Shown: positions 1 to 5,026 of the stretch, piece after piece
Layout: every line of letters starts with the position of its first letter
Numbering within the stretch: the stretch's first letter is position 1
Assembly: GCA_045602325.1 (NCBI GenBank)
Contig: JAZSBH010000011.1
Coordinates: forward strand, 1-5,461
DNA: 5,461 nt
Direction of reading: 5' to 3'
Origin: CAMEON01 sp045602325
GTDB taxonomy: Bacteria > Bacillota > Clostridia > Oscillospirales > CAG-272
Program-made: the position numbers and the translations under genes
The notes under the pieces: generated by a model
The model's database searches: none
What the model saw: the letters and a program-made list of their open reading frames with translations, nothing else
What the model was told of the DNA's origin: nothing

Positions 1-154
1 TGAGTATGTCTTGAATCCGTGATAGATTCAAGATTTCTTTTTCAAAGAAATTTCGAGATTCTCTTCACAAGCTTTGCTTGTACTTTAATCTCCTGTTGTT
101 CAATTGTCAATGATCTGCGCGGGGCTTCCCCTCGCGAGCCGTCTTTTGGACAGC
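1..154 (-). ncRNA. Putative stable RNA (probably 16S rRNA) operon leader, continuing beyond base 1
   Basis: The stretch after P2 has no credible gene and would be transcribed leftwards. On the minus strand it contains ATTGACAATTGAACAACA (113-96), which resembles the TTGAAAA-TGAACA leader segment before 16S rRNA in many Clostridia and Bacilli. Hairpins in it are a bulged GC-rich stem (118-124 with 128-136), ACAAGC/GCTTGT (67-72 with 76-81) inside GAGATT/AATCTC (55-60 with 87-92), an 8-bp stem (33-40 with 44-51), and a 9-bp stem (9-17 with 25-33). The last two share base 33 so compete slightly. No rRNA or tRNA body is present, so the downstream gene is inferred from the twin promoters. Confidence 0.6.
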
Positions 155-160
155 TTGACT

Positions 161-219
161 ATTATACCACATCCTCAACGGTTTGTCAAGGGGTTTTTCA
201 AAAGTTTTTTGAAAAATTT
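161..219 (-). promoter_or_regulatory. Downstream consensus promoter (P2) with A/T-rich UP-like block, firing leftwards
   Basis: On the minus strand, TTGACA (189-184), a 17-bp spacer and TATAAT (166-161) again match consensus at all 12 positions. The upstream block 194-219 is A/T-rich with phased A and T tracts. The predicted start, seven bases after the -10, is G (154), as at P1. A second perfect promoter 148 bp from the first is typical of tandem rRNA promoters. Confidence 0.9.
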
Positions 220-268
220 TTCGTGGTATTTTGCTCTCCCGCAAACCGCCTGTTCAAGGCCGCTCGCG

Positions 269-302
269 GACAGCCGCTGTTTGACAGCCGCTGTTTGACA
301 GC
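269..302. repeat. 14-bp tandem direct repeat with internal palindromes in the P1 initial transcribed region
   Basis: GACAGCCGCTGTTT occurs at 269-282 and 283-296, followed by a partial copy GACAGC at 297-302. Each unit contains ACAGC-C-GCTGT, a 5-bp inverted repeat around one base. The array begins at the predicted P1 start site, so it would form the first 30 or so nucleotides of the P1 transcript. P2 has a single degenerate counterpart at about 140-154. Confidence 0.85.
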
Positions 303-308
303 TTGCAT

Positions 309-361
309 ATTATAGCACTTTTGTTTTTATTTGTCAAGCGTTTTTTCGCAAGTTTTTTGAG
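309..361 (-). promoter_or_regulatory. Upstream consensus promoter (P1) with A/T-rich UP-like block, firing leftwards
   Basis: On the minus strand, TTGACA (337-332), a 17-bp spacer and TATAAT (314-309) match the sigma-A/sigma-70 consensus at all 12 positions. Bases 338-361 upstream of the -35 are A/T-rich with A-tracts, like an UP element. The seventh base after the -10 is G (position 302), which would fit GTP-initiated stable RNA promoters of Firmicutes; that start is inferred. No protein gene lies downstream within the window. Confidence 0.9.
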
Positions 362-437
362 TTTGGAGCCGTCGGCAGTTTGTCATAAAAATGTCGTCGC
401 TGTTTTGTGCAAAATGCGCACATTCGGGTGTAGCAGG

Positions 438-465
438 AAACTCCTCCCCCAAAGGAGAGGAGCTT
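438..465 (-). terminator. Terminator-like hairpin after the XRE regulator gene
   Basis: On the minus strand a 12-bp stem (438-449 with 454-465) with a 4-nt loop begins 8 nt after the regulator stop codon. Two pairs are G-U in the minus transcript and would be A-C on the plus transcript, which points to minus-strand function. Only three U residues follow, so termination may be less efficient than at the related copy at 1695-1725. It separates the regulator from the downstream stable RNA promoters. Confidence 0.7.
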
Positions 466-473
466 TCCCGATG

Positions 474-1559
474 TCATTTCATGATTTCAGCCTTACAAGC
501 CAGATACGCCTCGTCATCCCCGAAGAAGGCATCAAACGAGCCAAGCATCCCACCGGCGCTAAAGCCCGACATATACTCTTCCATTTTCTCTTCATTCTTT
601 ATATGACCGAAGTAGGCAGGATTGCGGGCGCTGACCGAAAAGTCCTCACTCGTCTCCACAACCTTCATCCGGGACACACAAGCTGCCAGAGCGCGCAAGG
701 CATTCAAACAATTCTCCTTGTCTCCCAACTTGCGGTAGCTATGAGCCAGCAGATGATTGGCAAAGAACTTATGACAGGCGTAGAAATTATCACAACCGTC
801 ATCAAACACAGACAGCAGCTTCTTATGCGCTTCCCCGAACAGGGCGGCCTCCGCGTATTTCCCCATTTCATGCAGCCGCGAGGTCAGCACCTGCAGATTC
901 AGATCCATGGCCAGCCAGCAGTCAAAGAGGTTTTCCTCGATATATCGCATCATTTCTGCATCGTTATGCTCATAAGCGAGGGTACGCGCCATGGCGGTCA
1001 CGCGGTAAAAGTAGCTCTCGCCGCTGATCCGCTCAATGGCCTCTTTGGCCTTGCCGAACTCGCCGATCTCCCCGTAAATGCGGGTCAGCATATTCAGTGC
1101 ATCGTCCACCTTCCGCACGTCTCCGCAGGTGTCCACCACCTCGCGGCAGAGTTTGACGGCTTTTGTGACGGCCTCCTTACGCTCGGCCTCATCCTCGGAC
1201 ATACGGTTGACCATGGACAGAGAGAAGGCCAAGTTTGTTTTCAGATCAGGGCTATTGGGATAACGCTCCAAGCCCTCGGTGAGAATGGCGATCTCCCCAT
1301 AGGTGCCTCCGCTGTCATCTGCGGCTTTGATGATATCCTTGACCTCATCCTCATAGCTGTTCTGATGATAGCCGAACAGGCGGTCGATGGACACGCCAAA
1401 ATAGTCGGCCAAGATGGGGAACAGGCTGACGTCGGGAGCACACTGTTCGTTCTCCCACTTGGAGACCGCCTGCTCCGAGACCCCCAGTTTCTCGGCTAAC
1501 TGGGCTTGGGTCAGCTTTTTCGCTTTACGAAGCGTGTAAATATTTGTTCCGATACTCAT
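474..1559 (-). CDS. XRE-family transcriptional regulator with TPR-like helical C-terminal region
   Basis: A 361-residue protein. Residues 6-62 are a Cro/C1-type helix-turn-helix: IYTLRKAKKLTQAQLAEKLG, then the recognition helix region VSEQAVSKWEN at 27-37, then PDVSLFPILADYFGVSIDRLFG. From about residue 70 to 310 the sequence is mainly amphipathic helices with TPR-like character (GEIAILTEGLERYPNSPDLK; DDALNMLTRIYGEIGEFGKA; LHEMGKYAEAALFGEAHK; LLAHSYRKLGDKENCLNAL), as in many Firmicute XRE regulators whose helical tail senses a peptide or partner protein. There is no membrane segment. The ATG is preceded by AGGAG with an 8-nt spacer. The gene has its own promoter and terminator between the sugar operon and the stable RNA promoters, so it is probably monocistronic. 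Its targets are unknown; autoregulation or control of the neighbouring operon are only possibilities. Confidence 0.92.
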   Translation of the reverse strand: MSIGTNIYTLRKAKKLTQAQLAEKLGVSEQAVSKWENEQCAPDVSLFPILADYFGVSIDRLFGYHQNSYEDEVKDIIKAADDSGGTYGEIAILTEGLERYPNSPDLKTNLAFSLSMVNRMSEDEAERKEAVTKAVKLCREVVDTCGDVRKVDDALNMLTRIYGEIGEFGKAKEAIERISGESYFYRVTAMARTLAYEHNDAEMMRYIEENLFDCWLAMDLNLQVLTSRLHEMGKYAEAALFGEAHKKLLSVFDDGCDNFYACHKFFANHLLAHSYRKLGDKENCLNALRALAACVSRMKVVETSEDFSVSARNPAYFGHIKNEEKMEEYMSGFSAGGMLGSFDAFFGDDEAYLACKAEIMK

Positions 1560-1598
1560 GGTATCAACTCCTTTATAATCTGATGATGTGTTTGTTTT

Positions 1599-1606
1599 GT
1601 GATCAC
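1599..1606. promoter_or_regulatory. Palindrome GTGATCAC at the predicted regulator start site, candidate operator
   Basis: A perfect 8-bp palindrome covers the predicted +1 to +8 of the regulator transcript. This is a position where a bound repressor could autoregulate. Palindromes of this length occur by chance, and no second copy was found near the sugar operon. Confidence 0.25.
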
Positions 1607-1612
1607 GCTTAA

Positions 1613-1641
1613 ATTATAACACAGAAGATCAGGCAAAACAA
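1613..1641 (-). promoter_or_regulatory. Promoter of the XRE regulator gene (extended -10)
   Basis: On the minus strand TATAAT (1618-1613) is preceded by TGT, giving the extended -10 form TGnTATAAT. A weak -35, TTGTTT (1641-1636), lies 17 bp upstream. The predicted start near 1606 leaves a leader of about 47 nt before the ATG. The poor -35 with an extended -10 suggests modest, possibly regulated expression. Confidence 0.75.
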
Positions 1642-1665
1642 CATACCAAACAGGGTTTTTTCGAG

Positions 1666-1687
1666 AAAAAAGGTCAACCGTAGGTTG
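1666..1687 (-). terminator. Possible weak second terminator
   Basis: On the minus strand a 5-bp stem CAACC/GGTTG (1687-1683 with 1679-1675, loop TAC) is followed three bases later by six T residues (1671-1666). It sits just past the strong terminator and may act as a backup, or may only be A/T-rich upstream sequence of the regulator promoter. Confidence 0.3.
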
Positions 1688-1694
1688 GGTAGAG

Positions 1695-1725
1695 AAAAAG
1701 CCCCTCTCCCGAAGGAGAGGAGCTT
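1695..1725 (-). terminator. Intrinsic terminator of the sugar operon (UUCG loop plus U-tract)
   Basis: On the minus strand a 12-bp stem (1714-1725 with 1698-1709, one G-U pair) is capped by a C(UUCG)G tetraloop and runs into five U residues, 17 nt after the oxidoreductase stop codon. This is a textbook Rho-independent terminator. Confidence 0.93.
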
Positions 1726-1742
1726 TGCAAAAGACTATATAA

Positions 1743-2915
1743 TTAGATGGTAGGAATCTCGATCTCGATCTCGCGGCCGAGCTTGGAGGACTTGGCGATA
1801 CCGTCCAGAATAGCCTGGTTGTAGATGATCTGGGAGGTAGGCACGGGAGCCTTGCCGCCGTTCTTGCAGGCATCCAGGAAGGAGCGGATCTTGCGGTCGA
1901 AGAGGCTGGGGCCGCCATCGTTGATGATCGGCACCTGGGTCTCGTAGTTGATACCGCCGATGGTCTTATAGATGGTCATGGGACCGCCCACCGAGCCGTT
2001 CCAGCAGTCGGTGGAGGGGATGCGGAGACCGCCCTGGGTACCCAGAATGATGGTGTCGCCGGGAGTGTTGATGTTCATAGCCCAGGCAATACGGAAGTCC
2101 AGAATGATCCCGCCCTCCAGACGGACAAAGGCGGCGGCGAAGTCATCCACGCCAAACAGACCGGCGTACTCGGGGTGACCGTCGTAGGTGGTGGGATTCT
2201 TACCGAAGAAATCCGACTTGTAACCGGTGACCGTCAGGGGCTTGGGGTAACCGATGGCGTTGAGCACCATGTCCAGAGAATAGCAGCCGATGTCAGCCAG
2301 AGCGCCCAGACCTGCGGTTTTGTCCTCGATAAAGGAGGTACCGAAGGGGGTGGGGATACCGCGGCGGCGGCCGCCACCGGTCTGAATGTAGTAGATCTGA
2401 CCCAGCTCGCCGGACTCCACGATCTTCTTGATCATCTGCATGTTGGGATCCAGTCTGGGCTGGAAACCGATGGACAGGATCTTACCGCTTTCGCGCTCGG
2501 CCTTCATGACCTCGATAGCCTCGTCCAGGGTGACGGTGAAGTTCTTCTCCTGCTTATCGTGGATACCCTTCTGAAGGGCGTAAATGGCGGGGGCGGCATG
2601 CTGACGGTTGTAGGTACAGATGGAAACGGCGTCCAGCTGCAGGGACTCGTCGTCCAGCATTTCCTTGTGGGAGGCGTAATCGGTCTTGACACCCTCCACG
2701 CCGAAGCGCTTGAAGAAGGCGGCGGCCTTGCCGGGGATGATATCAGCGCCGGCCACGATCTCTACGTCGGGCATTCTCTTATAGGAATCGAGGTGTGCCT
2801 CTGCGATCCAGCCGCAACCGATGATACCGACGCGGAGCTTTCTGTTGGTGTCGATGACGTTCTCAACCTTCTGGTTCGCATAGTCAAGAGCGGCATCCAT
2901 TTTTGCTTCTGCCAT
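1743..2915 (-). CDS. Gfo/Idh/MocA-family NAD(P)-dependent oxidoreductase
   Basis: A 390-residue cytosolic dehydrogenase-type protein. Residues 27-40 (LRVGIIGCGWIAEA) are the Rossmann strand and glycine-rich dinucleotide loop; SICTYNRQHAAPAI at 98-111 matches the usual TPNxxH segment. The family EKP motif appears as EKN at 123-125, preceded by DKQ where hydrophobic residues are normal; K124 is kept. The C-terminal substrate domain carries GALADIGCYSLD at 204-215, where D208 and Y212 replace the common DxGxH pair with the DxGxY form known from glucose-fructose oxidoreductase-type members. About 26 residues precede the Rossmann fold, slightly more than usual. The ATG has AGGAG 8 nt upstream. The gene lies 73 bp after the GH13 gene with no convincing terminator between, and a strong terminator follows it, so it is probably the last gene of the operon. 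Likely reaction: reversible oxidation of a sugar or polyol hydroxyl; the substrate is unknown. Confidence 0.92.
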   Translation of the reverse strand: MAEAKMDAALDYANQKVENVIDTNRKLRVGIIGCGWIAEAHLDSYKRMPDVEIVAGADIIPGKAAAFFKRFGVEGVKTDYASHKEMLDDESLQLDAVSICTYNRQHAAPAIYALQKGIHDKQEKNFTVTLDEAIEVMKAERESGKILSIGFQPRLDPNMQMIKKIVESGELGQIYYIQTGGGRRRGIPTPFGTSFIEDKTAGLGALADIGCYSLDMVLNAIGYPKPLTVTGYKSDFFGKNPTTYDGHPEYAGLFGVDDFAAAFVRLEGGIILDFRIAWAMNINTPGDTIILGTQGGLRIPSTDCWNGSVGGPMTIYKTIGGINYETQVPIINDGGPSLFDRKIRSFLDACKNGGKAPVPTSQIIYNQAILDGIAKSSKLGREIEIEIPTI

Positions 2916-2955
2916 GATAAATTCTCCTTTATCAAAAAATTTTCAAGTTTATCTG

Positions 2956-2973
2956 CACAGCACAGAGGCTGTG
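2956..2973 (-). other. Short hairpin between the GH13 and oxidoreductase genes
   Basis: CACAGC and GCTGTG (6 bp, 6-nt loop) form a perfect inverted repeat 15 nt after the GH13 stop. No U-tract follows directly (the first T-run is about 14 nt later), so it is a poor terminator. It may stabilise the upstream message end or trim expression of the downstream gene. Confidence 0.4.
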
Positions 2974-2988
2974 GCATATATAAGGGAA

Positions 2989-4998
2989 TTATTCGATCCC
3001 CTCCACCATGTACACACCGCAATACTGGTACGGCACGATGGCGGAGAAGTTGTTGACGGTCTCGGCGTGACCCACGGCGATGACCTGACCCGTGAGCATA
3101 TCCGTGACCTTGTAGTTTTCATAAGCCTTGTCAAAGCAATCAAAGGGGATCTCGACCTTGCAGAGGCCGTCGTTTCCTTCCTCGTTGTTACCAAGGACGA
3201 TCACCATTTTGCCTCCGGCAAAGCGGCAATAGTTCTGCAGGACGGACAGCCCCTCAGCCTTGACCTCTTCGATGTTGGAATCCCGGTGATTCAGAGGCCA
3301 CTGAGCAAAAAGATCGGGATTGTTCCGACGGATGGCGATCATCTGCTTGACGTCCTCGAAGAACAGGGTCTGGGTGTCGTTTGTGCCAACAGCGCCGTAA
3401 TCCACGCCGACATCGTAGAGCACAGCCTTGCGATCCATGGTCACGCCGAACTCGTCACCCATGTACCACAGGGGAATGTAGGGGGCGTAGATGGCGGCGT
3501 AACCGATCTTGAGGCGGTTGCCGTTGACGTTTCTGGCCTGATAGTCATGGTTGGTGATGCAGTTGGTGTAGTAACGGAAGGTGCCCATACGGCGGCGATC
3601 ATTCTGAAGCTCGGCACTGCCCAGACCGCGTCCCTTTTGGGTGGCGTAAACGATATCCACATACCCATCCACGAAGAAGTTGACGGGATTCTGGTAGAGC
3701 TGACCGCGGGTCATGGCGGAGTACAGGAGCACACCGTCCTGCTCGCAGTCGAAGGAAGACTCACGTCTGCCTCCGTCCTCGGACATGATGACGGGGTAAA
3801 TACCCTTCTCGTTGCAGCGGGTACGAATAGCCTCGTAGACAGCGTAGCCCGCAGTGAAGGGCTCACAGTCACAGCGGTAGCCATCGGCACCGGTCTTTTC
3901 CAGATTGGCCACGGCATTGGAAATGAACCACTCCTTGAACTCTGCGTTCTGCCAGTTGAAGGCGGCGTTGCCCCAGGCCTCGCCGTTGTACCAGTCGGGA
4001 TGCTCCTGAATCAGGGGAGAGGCGTACATAGTACCCCAGGTAATGATATCCAACAGGATGTATACACCCTTGGAGTGGGCGTAGTCCACGAACTTTTTCA
4101 GCTCGTTCCAGCCGGCTTCCTGATCCTGGGTACCGGTCAGCCAGGGCTCGATGCGGTGGAGACCGATGTTGCCGTAGCCGTTGCCTCCTGCGCCGCGCTC
4201 GTAGACGGGAGACAGCCACAGAACGTTCACGCCGGCCTCGGCATAGAAATCGATGAGATCGTAGGAGTCCTTAAAGGCACCGCCGATGGAGGCGGTATCG
4301 ATGCGGAGCTCCACCATAACGGCGGTATCCAGCCAGGTGGGGGTCATAAGTTTTTCTTTGTCATCCGAGGGAGCCAGTACCGTCTTGTCTCCGCCTTCGT
4401 AGGACAGAAGCGAGCTGTTGTCGATCTTGTCCTCGGCGTAGGAGTAGCGGTAGTCACCCGCCACGTCCACCAAAAGGTTACCCTCGGAACGGGCGCAATG
4501 CTGGGTGATGAAGGTCTGAACAGCGCGGGACAGCGCGACTGAACCGCCACCCATGATCTCAATATTCCCTGTCGCATCATCCACGGTCAACGACCAGTTC
4601 AGGCTTTCGCCATCTGTATAACCAATGGAGATGGTCTTCCCCGAAGCGTTTTGAGCCACGGCGGGATGAGCACCGAACTTAGCGTCCATCACGCGTGTGA
4701 GATAGGCAATATCGTTAGCGTTTGCCTCCTGCACATCCGCAGGGGCGACGATGGTGTACTCGGTCTTACCGTCGGCAATGACCGATACCGTGGTCTTGGG
4801 TTCCATAGTCATTTCCTCCGGTTCGGTAACGGGGGGCTCGGTGGAGGCTTCCGTCGGGGCTTCGGTGGGCTTTTCGGTGGGAGACTCGGTGGGAGTCTCG
4901 GTCGGAATCGTCGTTTCCTCGGGGACGTCACTGCCCGTGCAGGCACACAGGGCGCAGATCACAACCAGCAGCAGGGCGGCGAGAATCAGCTTTTTCAT
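2989..4998 (-). CDS. Surface lipoprotein with GH13 alpha-amylase-type catalytic domain and GH20b/GH67N-like N-terminal domain
   Basis: A 669-residue predicted lipoprotein. Residues 1-20 are a signal peptide with lipobox LCAC; Cys20 would be lipidated and the protein tethered outside the membrane. Residues 27-66 form a Thr/Pro/Glu linker with PTE repeats. Residues about 70-185 (YTIVAPADVQEAN, KTISIGYTDG, GNIEIMGGG, AVQTFI) resemble the alpha/beta domain preceding GH20 and GH67 catalytic domains. Residues about 220-565 are a GH13-like barrel: GVNVLWLSPVYE at 256-267, region II GYRCDCEP with probable nucleophile D377 and R375, probable acid/base E407 in IMSEDGG, region IV TNHD with N483, H484 and D485, and WYMGDEFG at 511-518. 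A C-terminal beta domain follows. Region I is odd: LLDIITWG replaces the usual DxxxNH. The start is fixed by AGGAG 6 nt upstream and by the signal peptide; a longer frame to 5193 lies inside the upstream gene. It likely hydrolyses or rearranges an alpha-glucoside; specificity is unknown. Confidence 0.88.
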   Translation of the reverse strand: MKKLILAALLLVVICALCACTGSDVPEETTIPTETPTESPTEKPTEAPTEASTEPPVTEPEEMTMEPKTTVSVIADGKTEYTIVAPADVQEANANDIAYLTRVMDAKFGAHPAVAQNASGKTISIGYTDGESLNWSLTVDDATGNIEIMGGGSVALSRAVQTFITQHCARSEGNLLVDVAGDYRYSYAEDKIDNSSLLSYEGGDKTVLAPSDDKEKLMTPTWLDTAVMVELRIDTASIGGAFKDSYDLIDFYAEAGVNVLWLSPVYERGAGGNGYGNIGLHRIEPWLTGTQDQEAGWNELKKFVDYAHSKGVYILLDIITWGTMYASPLIQEHPDWYNGEAWGNAAFNWQNAEFKEWFISNAVANLEKTGADGYRCDCEPFTAGYAVYEAIRTRCNEKGIYPVIMSEDGGRRESSFDCEQDGVLLYSAMTRGQLYQNPVNFFVDGYVDIVYATQKGRGLGSAELQNDRRRMGTFRYYTNCITNHDYQARNVNGNRLKIGYAAIYAPYIPLWYMGDEFGVTMDRKAVLYDVGVDYGAVGTNDTQTLFFEDVKQMIAIRRNNPDLFAQWPLNHRDSNIEEVKAEGLSVLQNYCRFAGGKMVIVLGNNEEGNDGLCKVEIPFDCFDKAYENYKVTDMLTGQVIAVGHAETVNNFSAIVPYQYCGVYMVEGIE
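4819..4917 (-). repeat. Low-complexity PTE linker coding repeat
   Basis: Imperfect 9- to 12-base units encoding Pro-Thr-Glu (residues 28-60 of the GH13 lipoprotein) fill this stretch. They form the spacer between the lipid anchor and the folded domains, a common feature of Gram-positive surface proteins crossing the cell wall. Such repeats can change in length by slippage. Confidence 0.8.
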
Positions 4999-5003
4999 AG
5001 GGG

Positions 5004-5018
5004 TCTCCTTTCGGGAGA
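5004..5018 (-). promoter_or_regulatory. Hairpin sequestering the ribosome binding site of the GH13 gene
   Basis: In the 28-bp gap after the isomerase stop, the minus-strand RNA can pair UCUCC (5018-5014) with GGAGA (5008-5004) around loop CGAAA. The 3' arm contains the AGGAG Shine-Dalgarno sequence (5009-5005). The stem begins 8 nt after the upstream stop codon, so a terminating ribosome would melt it, an arrangement suited to translational coupling. Confidence 0.45.
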
Positions 5019-5026
5019 ATGAGGAA

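Larger units (their letters stand above)
149..360 (-). repeat. Duplicated promoter module (149-212 and 297-360, offset 148 bp)
   Basis: The two promoter regions align at a constant offset of 148 bp. GACAGCTTG is identical at 149-157 and 297-305, the -10 and -35 hexamers are identical, and 184-212 matches 332-360 at 25 of 29 positions. The 17-bp spacers are mostly different. This suggests a duplicated promoter unit in which the contact elements were kept and the spacer drifted. Confidence 0.75.

Noticed and set aside
269..302. CRISPR or attachment-site repeat
   Set aside because: Units are 14 bp, directly adjacent without spacers, and sit at a promoter start; no cas genes or integrase are nearby.
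398..420. Inverted repeat TGTGC/GCACA in the gap between the regulator terminator and P1
   Set aside because: Only five pairs with a seven-base loop and no U-tract or promoter relation; expected by chance.
303..1499. Long plus-strand open frame opposite the XRE regulator gene
   Set aside because: It is antisense to a gene with a clear HTH domain and good RBS; its translation shows no recognisable domain and the frame is a codon-bias shadow.
2520..2580. Compensated frameshift in the oxidoreductase as explanation of DKQEKN
   Set aside because: The length between flanking conserved residues is unchanged, and E123-K124 stay in register, so substitution fits better than paired indels.
2175..3056. 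293-codon plus-strand open frame opposite the oxidoreductase gene
   Set aside because: Antisense shadow of a well-supported Rossmann-fold gene; it has no RBS or domain.
2914..4542. 542-codon plus-strand open frame opposite the GH13 gene
   Set aside because: Opposite strand carries all GH13 motifs; the long antisense frame follows from GC-rich codon usage and has Val/Gly/Leu-rich shadow composition.
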